Origin: Sphingobacteriales bacterium
Lineage (GTDB): Bacteria > Bacteroidota > Bacteroidia > Chitinophagales > Chitinophagaceae
Direction of reading: 5' to 3'
Length of the DNA stretch: 64,000 nucleotides
Assembly (NCBI GenBank): GCA_004144175.1
Contig: SEFT01000002.1
Coordinates: 124,001 to 188,000, forward strand
Positions 42,911 to 51,539 of this stretch are shown here, piece by piece. Under the pieces are notes generated by a model. That model saw nothing but the letters and a program-made list of their open reading frames with translations. It had not been told where the DNA came from and did no database searches. Both the position numbers and the translations under genes were made by a program. Within the stretch, counting starts at the first letter, position 1. Every line of letters begins with the position of its first letter.

Positions 42911-43372
42911 TTATTTTTTAATGCTGAATGGTATTCTATTCGTCATCCATGCCCCTGTTTCTTTTCCATCCTTTACGGCAGGTTTCCATCCCGGCACCAG
43001 TCGTACAAGCCTTACTGCTTCCTCATCTATTTCGGGCGACACACTTCTTAAAATTTTCAAACTGTCAATTGTGCCGTCCGTCTTTACGTAGTATTGCAAT
43101 ACTACGGTTCCTTGCGTTTTGTTCTTTCTTGCGGATCCGGGATATTGCAGATGCCTCATAAAGAACGAATCCAGGTATTCACCGATCTTTGGTTGTGGCA
43201 TTTGCTCGAGGAAAACAAATCTTTCACCCGGCTTCATCTTCATCGGCGGCACATCAACGATAATCGTGTCTTTCCCAACGATACGCAATATGAAAGTAGG
43301 TATTGTATCGGTTTGCGCTAATGCTATCGCACAATTTAACATATATACAAGAAATAATGAGGCGCGCTTCAT
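42911..43372 (-). CDS. TonB C-terminal domain protein
   Basis: A 153-residue periplasmic protein with a signal peptide (MKRASLFLVYMLNCAIALAQ) rather than a membrane anchor. The C-terminal domain shows YLDSFFMRHLQYPGSARKNKTQGTVVLQYYVKTDG, then SLKILRSVSPEIDEEAVRLVRLVPGWKPAVKDGKE, the classic TonB fold (given here as separate phrases: MRHLQYPGSARKN, GTVVLQYYVKTDG, EIDEEAVRLVRLVPGW). Without a cytoplasmic anchor it is unlikely to transduce energy from ExbBD; such secreted TonB-domain proteins are common in Bacteroidota and of uncertain role. The next gene starts 15 nt away. Confidence 0.85.
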   Translation of the reverse strand: MKRASLFLVYMLNCAIALAQTDTIPTFILRIVGKDTIIVDVPPMKMKPGERFVFLEQMPQPKIGEYLDSFFMRHLQYPGSARKNKTQGTVVLQYYVKTDGTIDSLKILRSVSPEIDEEAVRLVRLVPGWKPAVKDGKETGAWMTNRIPFSIKK

Positions 43373-43445
43373 AAAGGATTAGACGCGACGACACCATATT
43401 TCCATAAAGCTGTATCTTGTCCGCCGGAAATAAGGATATATAGAT

Positions 43446-43847
43446 ATGTCGGGTGTATTGAGATTTCTGGTTTACCTCTATCTGAAGGCGTTGTTGCTCA
43501 TCGGCTACGACTTTGTGGCGCATGGCTCTAACATGTTTCGCGACGAGGCTTATATAGCATCGCCGCAAACACAGAGGGCTATCTACTTTGGCGTCATGTT
43601 GTTTGTCATTCCCATTCTCGATACCATCATTATGGCGCTGCCTGTGTACCTGAGCATGCGGTACAAGGGCGCTATGCGGTATATCATGCTGGCAATCACC
43701 TTTATTATCGAGTTTGTGGTTTATTACCTTACAGCATCCAATAAGGTGATAGAAGATCGTCTGATAGTCAAATCCATATTTAGTGTCATCGTTTTCCTAT
43801 TGGTATACCGCAAGCAATTGTTTCCGAAGCCTACACACTTGTCTTAA
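43446..43847 (+). CDS. Small membrane protein, unknown function
   Basis: A 133-residue protein with four predicted membrane segments (VLRFLVYLYLKALLLIGYDF, AIYFGVMLFVIPILDTIIMAL, YIMLAITFIIEFVVYYLT, IVKSIFSVIVFLLVYRKQ). No motif identifies it. It starts MSGVLRF and ends PTHLS, with the 3' end overlapping the convergent MFS gene by 17 nt. The family is not recognised. Confidence 0.6.
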   Translation: MSGVLRFLVYLYLKALLLIGYDFVAHGSNMFRDEAYIASPQTQRAIYFGVMLFVIPILDTIIMALPVYLSMRYKGAMRYIMLAITFIIEFVVYYLTASNKVIEDRLIVKSIFSVIVFLLVYRKQLFPKPTHLS

Positions 43848-45009
43848 TCGGTGCCTTCATCGATAATAGATATGCTGCAACAACAATTGCAGCGATCGCG
43901 GATGTAACAAATGCCGCTGTGGGGCCTGCATAATGCCACAATAAACCGGTGATACTACTGGCCAGCAAGGTACAGATGCTTTGGAATGCAGTAAAAGTAC
44001 CAATGGCCGTGGCGGTGTCTTTCTTATCGGTAATGTTCGAAATCCAGGCCTTGGCGATACCCTCGGTAGCAGCTGCATAGATGCCATACAAAAGGAAGAG
44101 AAACAAAAACGTATATAAGCCACCGAAGAAAGCCATACCACAGTATACGATTGCAAAGACAAGCAGACCTGCAATGAAGATATTACGCAAGCCCAACCTG
44201 TCGGCAATAACGCCAATGGGATAAGCAAAAGCAGCGAGTACCAGGTTATAGAATACATATACGCCAATAGTCGCAGTGTCGGACAGGCCTGCTTGCTTTA
44301 TCTGCAGCAGTAGAAACATATCAGAGCTATTGAACAAGGTAAACAGCAATAAACCTGCGACAAGTTTTCGATAGCTTGCGGGGCTCTCCTTCCAGTATTT
44401 CAGGAAACTAAAGAAACTCGTCTTTGTGCGGTTCTCTTTAGGTATCGGATTTTTATCGCGCAGCAGCCAGGTAAAGCCCATAGCCAATGCCCCGGGGAAG
44501 AATGCCAGAAAGAATAGCATACGATAGTCGCCCGGCCTCAGATACAGGAACACCAACGCTGCTAAAGGCCCCAACACAGCGCCCAGCGTATCCATAGAGC
44601 GATGAAAGCCGAACACCCGCCCCCTGGTAAGCAGTGTAGCCTCGTCAGACAAAAGAGCATCGCGCGCTGCGGTTCTCACGCCCTTGCCCAGCCGGTCGGT
44701 AGCCCTTGCCAGAAATACCCAGGCCGGAGCCGCCCATAATGCCATCATAGGCTTAGATAGGGCGCTGAGCCCATATCCCAACCTTACAAAAGGCAGCCTC
44801 CTGCCCGATATATCCGATCTTTTACCAAAATAGCCTTTGCTAACTCCCGCAATAGCTTCAGCAAAGCCCTCCAGTACACCGATAAGCACTACGGAAAACC
44901 CGATGCTGTTAAGGTACACAGGCATCACAGGATATAGCATCTCGCTGGCTACATCGGTTAGCAGGCTAACGATAGAAAGTATCCATACAGTACGGGTAAT
45001 ATGCCTCAT
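43831..45009 (-). CDS. MFS transporter, drug/solute exporter-like
   Basis: A 392-residue inner-membrane transporter with about 12 helices. Typical loop motifs are the helix 2-3 region EGFAEAIAGVSKGYFGKRSDISGRR (shown as FAEAIAGVSKGYFGKRSD) and the conserved Asp/Arg in ATDRLGKGVRTAARDALL. The second half starts after residue 200 (ESPASYRKLVAGLLLF). The substrate is unknown; relatives are annotated only as MFS transporters. It is monocistronic and convergent with a small membrane protein gene. Confidence 0.88.
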   Translation of the reverse strand: MRHITRTVWILSIVSLLTDVASEMLYPVMPVYLNSIGFSVVLIGVLEGFAEAIAGVSKGYFGKRSDISGRRLPFVRLGYGLSALSKPMMALWAAPAWVFLARATDRLGKGVRTAARDALLSDEATLLTRGRVFGFHRSMDTLGAVLGPLAALVFLYLRPGDYRMLFFLAFFPGALAMGFTWLLRDKNPIPKENRTKTSFFSFLKYWKESPASYRKLVAGLLLFTLFNSSDMFLLLQIKQAGLSDTATIGVYVFYNLVLAAFAYPIGVIADRLGLRNIFIAGLLVFAIVYCGMAFFGGLYTFLFLFLLYGIYAAATEGIAKAWISNITDKKDTATAIGTFTAFQSICTLLASSITGLLWHYAGPTAAFVTSAIAAIVVAAYLLSMKAPIKTSV

Positions 45010-45118
45010 TCTTTACAAAACTATCGTTTACACTCAACACAACTTTATACACCCGGCCGTGCACCATTAAAAAATGAAAATCAGAAAATAATAAATTGTA
45101 AAAATGCAAAACTATTTC

Positions 45119-45148
45119 TTGCGCATGGTGTTATTAAGTCTACCTTTG
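45119..45148 (+). promoter_or_regulatory. Promoter of the small conserved gene at 45174
   Basis: TTG at 45119-45121 and TACCTTTG at 45141-45148 with a 19-nt spacer. The start of transcription would fall near 45155, about 20 nt before the ATG. Confidence 0.6.
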
Positions 45149-45173
45149 GTATACGTAGCCTCTGCCAAACAAG

Positions 45174-45446
45174 ATGAAACACATTAAACTATTAGAAAAT
45201 CCTGAAGAGATAAAACAGGAGCCGTTTCTCGGCATGTATCTCACAAAGGTATATCCATTGATCAAAACCCTGGGCTTCCTCGACCGTGTGGGTATTGAAG
45301 CTAACGTCATTTATCACGGCGAAATAATGGGCGATTCGCTGAAAACGCAGGTAGAGGTTCACTGTGCCGATGCCGACTTTAAAAAAGTAATAGAAGAAGC
45401 TACCCAAAAGTTCAATGCTATCTCTATACGTGCCGTGGTTTTATAG
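45174..45446 (+). CDS. Small conserved hypothetical protein
   Basis: A 90-residue soluble alpha/beta protein (starts MKHIKLLENPEEIKQEPFLG; a strand TQVEVHCADADFKKVIEEAT and a final AISIRAVVL). The layout, two strands and two helices with no catalytic residues, resembles a small ferredoxin-like domain. No family is recognised. It has its own consensus promoter (TTG-N19-TACCTTTG) about 25 nt upstream and lies 80 nt before the glycosyltransferase gene, with which it may be co-transcribed. Confidence 0.6.
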   Translation: MKHIKLLENPEEIKQEPFLGMYLTKVYPLIKTLGFLDRVGIEANVIYHGEIMGDSLKTQVEVHCADADFKKVIEEATQKFNAISIRAVVL

Positions 45447-45526
45447 TAAGCTGCTGTATGGATTACAGATGCCTGACCCAAAATGTCTTCTATAATAATT
45501 ACTAATCTTATTTTTGCCGGATTGTT

Positions 45527-46279
45527 ATGTTAAACGGTAAAAAGATCATTGTTGTACTGCCGGCCTACCGCGCCGCCCTTACACTGGAGCGCACCTATAA
45601 GGAAATACCATTCGATATAGTGGATGACGTGGTGCTGGTAGATGATAAGAGTCCTGACAATACGGTAGACGTAGGCCGTGCGCTGGGCATCAAGCATATT
45701 GTAATACACCAGGTAAACAGGGGCTACGGTGGCAACCAAAAGAGCTGCTACCAGAAGGCACTGGAGCTGGGTGCCGACATAGTGGTCATGCTGCACCCGG
45801 ACTATCAATACACACCCAAATTAATACATACACTGGCATCGATGATAGCCTACGATGTTTATCCTGTATCGTTTGGATCGCGCATATTGGGTAAGGGTGC
45901 CCTTAAGGGCGGGATGCCGATGTATAAATACATAGCCAACCGTTTGCTTACCTTGTTTGAGAATATATTGCTTGGGCAGAAGCTCAGCGAGTACCATACC
46001 GGTTACCGTGCCTTCTCTGCCGAAGTAATCAGGTCTATCGATTTTAAGCACAACAGCGATGATTTCGTTTTTGATAACGAGATGATCTCGCAGATATTTA
46101 TGAATGGCTTTGAGATAGGCGAAGCGACCTGCCCTACCAAGTATTTTGACGAGGCATCCAGCATCAACTTCAGCCGCAGTATGAAGTATGGGATGGGGGT
46201 ATTGCGCGTATCGCTTACGCATCGCCTGCACAAGTGGGGTCTAATGAAAAGTAAACTCTATAATATACCTTCTGCTTAG
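45527..46279 (+). CDS. Glycosyltransferase family 2 (dolichyl-phosphate-mannose synthase-like)
   Basis: A 250-residue GT-A fold inverting glycosyltransferase that would transfer a sugar from a nucleotide or lipid donor. The N-terminal pattern IIVVLPAYRAALTLERTY, the first Asp (VVLVDDKSPDNT) and the GYGGNQKSCYQKAL region with the metal-binding MLHPDYQY fit family 2. The C-terminal region (EYHTGYRAFS, FDNEMISQIFMNGF, PTKYFDEASSIN) is typical of the DPM/polyprenyl-phosphate group. There is no membrane segment. A TATTTTTG box ends 10 nt before the ATG, so the mRNA leader may be very short. The neighbouring genes are unrelated. Confidence 0.9.
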   Translation: MLNGKKIIVVLPAYRAALTLERTYKEIPFDIVDDVVLVDDKSPDNTVDVGRALGIKHIVIHQVNRGYGGNQKSCYQKALELGADIVVMLHPDYQYTPKLIHTLASMIAYDVYPVSFGSRILGKGALKGGMPMYKYIANRLLTLFENILLGQKLSEYHTGYRAFSAEVIRSIDFKHNSDDFVFDNEMISQIFMNGFEIGEATCPTKYFDEASSINFSRSMKYGMGVLRVSLTHRLHKWGLMKSKLYNIPSA

Positions 46280-46466
46280 AAAAATATTCGCCCGTTTATA
46301 TATCCAATACTTAACATACTATTTAGCTATATTAGTATTATCTTTGCCCAGAGAGATATAAGGGTTACAAAAACAAATATATCTGCTAATAATTAATGAT
46401 TGTCGCATCAGATAATAATGGTGTGTAGTCATCGGATTTTAGCTGTATATACTTAAACAACTGTGC

Positions 46467-46808
46467 ATGTCATATAAAGGAGTCGAGTACAGGGAAGCAA
46501 ATCGCGATGGCGAAGCCACTACCACACAGCTAAATCTGACCTATCTTAAAAACGCGATAGATACATATACGCACGAAATAAGAGAGGGGAAACTGGATAC
46601 TTGCGTTGCATGGAGCAACCGTGGGCTATGCAAACTAAATCTGGGTATAGCTAACAAAGACAGAGCAACCATCGAGTCTGCAATAGAAGACTTTCACACT
46701 GCATTGAAGGAGTGTACCAATCCCGGCGAGGCATGCGAAACGTCGAGAAACTCACTGGTGCTTGCAGAGCAGGCTATCAATACGATCTTTCGGCAGCAAC
46801 ATAGCTAA
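46467..46808 (+). CDS. Hypothetical protein, TPR-like
   Basis: A 113-residue helical protein (starts MSYKGVEYREANRDGE). Two helix pairs (LTYLKNAIDTYTHEIREG; CVAWSNRGLCKLNLGIANKDRATIESAIEDFHTALKECT, cited here as WSNRGLCKLNLG and AIEDFHTALKE) resemble a tetratricopeptide repeat. A TATCTTTG promoter box is at 46339-46346. It ends convergent with, and overlapping by 4 nt, the DUF922 gene (shared CTAA). No function can be assigned. Confidence 0.6.
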   Translation: MSYKGVEYREANRDGEATTTQLNLTYLKNAIDTYTHEIREGKLDTCVAWSNRGLCKLNLGIANKDRATIESAIEDFHTALKECTNPGEACETSRNSLVLAEQAINTIFRQQHS

Positions 46809-47374
46809 GGGAAATTTCCCTCCAGAAGCACATCCCCATCGGGCGAACCGTATGCGTTCAGCGAGTCGAGGGTTGCATCTATCTGCTTATTCCAATGCAG
46901 TTGCGCGCGTGGCTTAAGTCCGTGCTGGGTTACCTTGTCATAAAGCACCTGTACTGCCTGCAAGTCTGCGTCTATCTGCGTCAGCGTCAAGTTGAGTTCT
47001 TTAGTCGTTACACGGGTGTTTGCACATGAACTTAGATACTGCCGCATTTTTCGCGCGTATATTTCCACCATATCAAAATGCCGTTGCTCATGTTCCAGTA
47101 ATTGCTTGTCGCGATGTCGCATATATGAGCAACCCGTGTAAAAACCTGCTCTGATACTGTATTTCAATTTGTAGCCATCGATATATAATGATGGAATGAT
47201 CTTGAGGCACGAGATAGCTGAATGTTTAGCGAACGATGTATCGGCCTTGAAGTCCGAATACTTTAGCAGCTTTGACTTGTCCCAATGAATTACCTCTTCG
47301 CTATCATCCTGCACAAATGAGCATAATAGCGGACACATAAAATGAAGGGCAATCAGCAAGAGTCTTTTTCTCAT
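46805..47374 (-). CDS. DUF922-type zinc-dependent protease-like exported protein
   Basis: A 189-residue protein with a signal peptide (MRKRLLLIALHFMCPLLCSF). The first half opens WDKSKLLKYSDFKAD, typical of DUF922 proteins. The centre has QLLEHEQRHFDMVEIYARKM, an HExxH zinc-binding motif, and the final part is helical. DUF922 proteins are annotated as predicted secreted zincins of unknown substrate. Its stop codon overlaps that of the convergent gene at 46467. It has no obvious partner. Confidence 0.75.
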   Translation of the reverse strand: MRKRLLLIALHFMCPLLCSFVQDDSEEVIHWDKSKLLKYSDFKADTSFAKHSAISCLKIIPSLYIDGYKLKYSIRAGFYTGCSYMRHRDKQLLEHEQRHFDMVEIYARKMRQYLSSCANTRVTTKELNLTLTQIDADLQAVQVLYDKVTQHGLKPRAQLHWNKQIDATLDSLNAYGSPDGDVLLEGNFP

Positions 47375-47500
47375 AGCAGATACATTTGCTTCATTCGGAC
47401 ACTTTTAGGATAGGTAAGAGATAGCATGGTTGGCTATAAAACGCTTTTAGTTAATAAAACCCCTATCCACATAGTACCTGATTTCCCAACCTGCAATTTT

Positions 47501-47533
47501 TTTGCTATACGACTAAAACCTGCGGTATATTTG
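47501..47533 (+). promoter_or_regulatory. Candidate promoter in the 343-bp gap before 47718
   Basis: TTTG at 47501-47504 and TATATTTG at 47526-47533 with a 21-nt spacer. The resulting transcript would have a leader of about 180 nt, AT-rich and without a recognisable riboswitch or sRNA. The remainder of the gap holds nothing else I can identify. Confidence 0.45.
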
Positions 47534-47717
47534 GGTAACGCTCCGACATTCACTCACTCATTACACTTTTGTTGTTGGCGTGTAGACACGAATTAAATTT
47601 CATACACATAAAACATTATTTTAAGTCATATATAGCTGAAAACGTATTTCGTGTATTAAAAATCTTTTAAGTTTATTAATTTTATAGTTTGGATTTTGAT
47701 CGCCAAAAAAGGGATTT

Positions 47718-48056
47718 GTGACATTAACTTATGAACAGGCTATAGTTATCTGTAGCCAACATCAGTTTTTATTGGGAAGAGAGCTTTGCGTTTCGGGCAA
47801 AGGCTGCGGTATCATTGAAATGGTCGTAGTATGCCCGTTCGATGATATAAACAAGTACATTTTTATAAAAGACCTTACTGAATACGGCAATCCTTCTTCA
47901 GCACTTGACTTCTATCTTCACGACCTGTTTGACGTACTCGTAGTAGCTAAAGATTACAATGGCCTGAAAACATTAGTGACCCAGGACCTGCGTACATACC
48001 TGCTGCTGGCAGGCATCCCATTCGATCCCGAACGTTATTTGTCCGGACAATCTTGA
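47718..48056 (+). CDS. Hypothetical protein
   Basis: A 112-residue soluble alpha/beta protein starting from a GTG (MTLTYEQAIVICSQHQFLLG). A conserved-looking core is GKGCGIIEMVVVCPFDDINKYIF, and the end is DPERYLSGQS. No signal peptide or membrane segment. Not recognised. It has a long AT-rich leader from the promoter near 47501-47533 and is followed by a perfect-stem terminator. The family is unknown. Confidence 0.55.
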   Translation: MTLTYEQAIVICSQHQFLLGRELCVSGKGCGIIEMVVVCPFDDINKYIFIKDLTEYGNPSSALDFYLHDLFDVLVVAKDYNGLKTLVTQDLRTYLLLAGIPFDPERYLSGQS

Positions 48057-48075
48057 TACAAACTCTTGCAATAGA

Positions 48076-48102
48076 AAGCGGCCATACATTGTATGGCCGC
48101 TT
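48076..48102. terminator. Terminator hairpin
   Basis: A perfect 12-bp stem AAGCGGCCATAC / GTATGGCCGCTT with a 3-nt loop, between the convergent genes at 48056 and 48127. Confidence 0.75.
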
Positions 48103-48126
48103 AAATTTTAGACGTAGTATGCTCTG

Positions 48127-50040
48127 TTATTGTTTTATCACCCTAAGCTGCGCCTGCGCATTTTCTGCCTTTACGGTAATAAAGTATGTACCTGGGGCTC
48201 CATTAATATCCAGATCAAAAGACTGACCGGAAATATTCGTTTTCTGAGCAACCAACTGACCGACAGCAGAACGAACTTCAATTGTGACGTCTTTGTATTC
48301 TTTAGATAGCTCCAGACGTACTGCACCGCTTGTAGGGTTCGGATATACATTGATTGTATTTGCAGAAAGGTTACCGTCAACTTTCAGACCTTCTACCACA
48401 ATACATTCCGATGTTACAGAGCAACCGCCTTGCGTAATGACAACCGCATAGCTGCCATTTTGCTTGGGTGTAAAGGTCTGCTTGTTTGCACCGTCGATAG
48501 GGGCATTCGTATGGCAGTCTATCCAGCCGTAGCTTGTTGCATTGGCTTCTTCTGCTGTTATATCCATGCCGGCCTTGCTGATCTTGCTGCTTAAAGTGCC
48601 GCAGCTGCCGATCTTTACCAGATAAGCATCACGCAACCCGATTGGCGCCAACTGGGTTCCACCATTTGTACTACCCGCATCTACGGTAAAGATGCTGTTG
48701 AACACACCGGAAACAATGGCTTCGCCATTGGCAACAGGAAATACTTCAGGCGCACTTTCAAAGTCATTGCCGCCCAGCTGTTTCACCCATACAAAATTGC
48801 CTGTATTAGATAGCTTTGATATGAATGCGTCTCTAAAGCCATAGCCCTGCACATAAGCGGGGAAGAAGCCTTTAGGATTAAAGTCTAATTTTTCGGTGAA
48901 GGTGCCACCCATGTAGATAGCGCCCGTAGTTGGTGATACTGTAATACTAGTCAAATCAGCATTGGACATTCCCGATGCCTGGTATGCCTTCACCCAGTTA
49001 TACGCACCTGAATTACTGAGTTGCAGCAGGTACATGCCTTGGGTATAGCTGTTTGTAGGGTCCGAAGACTCAGACACTACATTTGAACTCGGATCGAAAT
49101 CTGCAGTTCCTGAAAAATTGCCTCCAAGCAATATATTATTTGACCTGTCAAGTGTTATTGCGTTCACACCAAGAATATAGTCGGAGGTCAGTTGCTGTGA
49201 CCATTGATAAATACCTGCATTATTCAACTTCACAACGAAACCATTGCGATAGTTGCTGGTTGTAAAACCGCTGAATGTAGCAGAAGGGTTCAAGTCTACG
49301 GTGCCTTCGAACATACCGGCTACATACACATTGCCTGTCCCGTCTACCTGCATGGCGGCATTGTTTATCTTGTCGAGACCTACAGATACGTTTCCTTTCA
49401 ACTGGCGCTGCCAAAACAGCGAGCCGGCGCTGGTGGAATACCTGCTGATGTGCTGATAGAACATATTATTGTAACTATAACATGCGTACACAAACCCGCT
49501 GTTATCTGTGCGGATACTGCCCTGCTCATTCATCGTTACGTCCGAACCTAGCATTGGCACCTCTCTGCGTGCCCATGAAAAAGCACCGGCAGATGTAAGC
49601 TTAAGGACAAAGCAGTTTTCGGTTGATGCTGTAGAAGATATAAGGTTGAATATTCCGGTACCGGGATTCATGTCGACCGTACCTATAAACTGTCCTAGTA
49701 CATAGATGCTGTTTGACGCATCAGTAGCCACCGCCATTGCGCGGTCTCTACCGGTATTGCCTATCCTTACAGCCCAAAGGAAATTGCCCTGCGCGTCCAG
49801 CTTCTGCACAAATGCATCAGATGCACCTTGTGCGGAAAGGTTAAATACGCCTGACCCTGGGTTAAAATCGACAGTGCCTGAAAACGAACCGCGCGTAATA
49901 TAGTTTCCCCCGGCATCTACTACGGTGCTGCTGGCGATAATGGTTCCACCCGGCGAACCTGTCTGTTTGATCCAGTCGACATCCTGGGCATATGCTGCAG
50001 TGCTGAATAGGGATAATGCAAGAAGTAAATTTTTATACAT
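48127..50040 (-). CDS. SBBP-repeat secreted protein with T9SS sorting domain
   Basis: A 637-residue surface protein with a signal peptide (MYKNLLLALSLFSTAAYA). The N-terminal 480 residues contain at least five copies of a beta-propeller (SBBP-like) motif of the form GxFxGTVDFNPGxG (for example GSFSGTVDFNPGSG, GQFIGTVDMNPGTG, GMFEGTVDLNPSAT, GNFSGTADFDPSSN, GTFTEKLDFNPKGF). An Ig-like domain follows (EANATSYGWIDCHTN ... GGCSVTSECIVV), and the last 85 residues (INVYPNPTSGAVRLEL to AQLRVIKQ) form a type A T9SS signal. The function is unknown; similar proteins are adhesion or structural surface proteins. Confidence 0.88.
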   Translation of the reverse strand: MYKNLLLALSLFSTAAYAQDVDWIKQTGSPGGTIIASSTVVDAGGNYITRGSFSGTVDFNPGSGVFNLSAQGASDAFVQKLDAQGNFLWAVRIGNTGRDRAMAVATDASNSIYVLGQFIGTVDMNPGTGIFNLISSTASTENCFVLKLTSAGAFSWARREVPMLGSDVTMNEQGSIRTDNSGFVYACYSYNNMFYQHISRYSTSAGSLFWQRQLKGNVSVGLDKINNAAMQVDGTGNVYVAGMFEGTVDLNPSATFSGFTTSNYRNGFVVKLNNAGIYQWSQQLTSDYILGVNAITLDRSNNILLGGNFSGTADFDPSSNVVSESSDPTNSYTQGMYLLQLSNSGAYNWVKAYQASGMSNADLTSITVSPTTGAIYMGGTFTEKLDFNPKGFFPAYVQGYGFRDAFISKLSNTGNFVWVKQLGGNDFESAPEVFPVANGEAIVSGVFNSIFTVDAGSTNGGTQLAPIGLRDAYLVKIGSCGTLSSKISKAGMDITAEEANATSYGWIDCHTNAPIDGANKQTFTPKQNGSYAVVITQGGCSVTSECIVVEGLKVDGNLSANTINVYPNPTSGAVRLELSKEYKDVTIEVRSAVGQLVAQKTNISGQSFDLDINGAPGTYFITVKAENAQAQLRVIKQ

Positions 50041-50305
50041 AATTGTAGTAGGTTTCGTGAGTATATATTATCGCTTGCACCGTTCTGTCACATCCACAGC
50101 CAATATAATATAAAACCATTAATTATTTATTATCCGCAGATATTTTAAAGCTGTTTTTTAGGTTGTCCGCATTTCTAAATGTTCTGATTAACTACAAGAT
50201 AAACAGCTGGATATACACCATACAGCTTCAATATAAACCAACACTGCATGTTGCAAACCCAACCAGCTGGCATATCATTAGTATCTTAGTATACGAGAGA
50301 GACGA

Positions 50306-50812
50306 ATGACCATGAATATTGAAGCTGGCATAGAAACGGGTGCGGTAGATAATCTTTACATGCTGAAGGTGCGTATGTACCGGAAGTCCTTGATCTTAAG
50401 TTTGATACTGGACGCCGTATGTACCATATCCGCATTTTGGATATTGCGCGACTATTGGATAGTTGCTACGGCACTGGTAACAGCCGCCCATATGCTACTT
50501 TATCGCTATCATTACAGCAGTTATCTCGAGGTTTATCTTTATAACGATTTCCTGGTTATCAATCATCCTTTCCGGCTGTTTTCGCGCATCAAGCTGATAC
50601 AATATAACAGCATCAAGGTATTGTCACTCAAGTCGTGGAATAGAAGCAGCCTGCCTGCGCAGCTAAGCATCATGTACTACGAAGACTGCATGAAAAAGCG
50701 GTACGATACTAAATGGCATTGCCCGGTTGACCACCTGGGTCATATGATCTCATACCTGCGCGATAAGGGCATGAAGGTTGCCGTAGGTTCTTTCCAGCTC
50801 AAAAGAGCATAA
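50306..50812 (+). CDS. Membrane protein with PH-like cytoplasmic domain
   Basis: A 168-residue protein with a long helix pair near the N-terminus (SLILSLILDAVCTISAFWIL, IVATALVTAAHMLLYRYHYSS), followed by a strand-rich cytoplasmic domain (LEVYLYNDFLVINHPFRLFSRIKLIQYNSIKVLSL, given in parts: YLEVYLYNDFLVINHPF and LIQYNSIKVLSL), which looks like a bacterial PH domain. A second ATG lies two codons downstream of the ATG at 50306. No family can be named. It precedes the DUF4241 gene by 74 nt. Confidence 0.6.
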   Translation: MTMNIEAGIETGAVDNLYMLKVRMYRKSLILSLILDAVCTISAFWILRDYWIVATALVTAAHMLLYRYHYSSYLEVYLYNDFLVINHPFRLFSRIKLIQYNSIKVLSLKSWNRSSLPAQLSIMYYEDCMKKRYDTKWHCPVDHLGHMISYLRDKGMKVAVGSFQLKRA

Positions 50813-50885
50813 CACAATGTAAATACCGCCTGCGACGGCTTTGCCTGATTTATCTCTAAATTGCAGCACAATCAGTACCCACAAA

Positions 50886-51530
50886 ATGAAGGAACAAAAA
50901 TACCCGGCCTACCTGGAAAACGCTTTTACGGAAGGATTTGCATACACCGACGAGGACAACTCGATATTCAAGTTCCATACTACCAATATGGGCATGCTGA
51001 AGGTGCAGGATGGTAAGATCATTGCCTGCGACCCTATTGTATTCTATGAAGAGCCACCATTCAAAGACGATTTTCCTAAAGGTAGTTTCCCCGTAGAATT
51101 GGCAATTGCAAGCATTGACGGCAATGACGAACGCATAGGGCTGGCCCGAATAAAGTTCTCCGACAACGCCCCCGTAAAATGGGATTGCACCCTGTGCGAT
51201 GGCCAGGATATTTCTACATTGGAGCCGGATGAGTATTTTGGCTATGGGGTAGATTCGGGTACAGGCGGTTTTATGGACACATCCGCCGCAACAGTACTTT
51301 TGCAGGAACTAAGCCGCGATGCCGACTTTGGTGAAAAGCTGGTAGACCAGCTGGATAAAAACTATAAGGACACCAGATCGTGGCAGATGTGGGAGAAGGA
51401 CGGCGCTAACGTTGCCATGTTCACTTCGGGCTGGGGCGATGGGTTGTACGCATCATACATAGGCTACGACGATAATGGCAATATATGCCGCCTCGTTACC
51501 GACTTTGGCCTGCTCGATTGGGATGCTTAG
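50886..51530 (+). CDS. DUF4241 domain protein
   Basis: A 214-residue protein matching DUF4241: an opening YPAYLENAFTEGF with a GKIIACDPIVF block, central FPVELAIASID, IKFSDNAPVKWDCTLC, YFGYGVDSGTGGFMD, and the closing NVAMFTSGWGDGLYASYIGYD. Members are of unknown function and often occur in polymorphic-toxin neighbourhoods, though no toxin gene is seen here. The start MKEQKYPA is chosen because an upstream in-frame ATG (50841) adds a segment unlike the family. Convergent with the response regulator gene at 51540. Confidence 0.85.
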   Translation: MKEQKYPAYLENAFTEGFAYTDEDNSIFKFHTTNMGMLKVQDGKIIACDPIVFYEEPPFKDDFPKGSFPVELAIASIDGNDERIGLARIKFSDNAPVKWDCTLCDGQDISTLEPDEYFGYGVDSGTGGFMDTSAATVLLQELSRDADFGEKLVDQLDKNYKDTRSWQMWEKDGANVAMFTSGWGDGLYASYIGYDDNGNICRLVTDFGLLDWDA

Positions 51531-51539
51531 CATAGATAG

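Noticed and set aside
45104-45187. Short open frame (MQNYFLRMVLLSL... ending DETH) with a signal-like start, before the gene at 45174.
   Set aside because: It lies across the consensus promoter TTG-N19-TACCTTTG and overlaps the next gene; only 27 residues, so the coding reading is unlikely.
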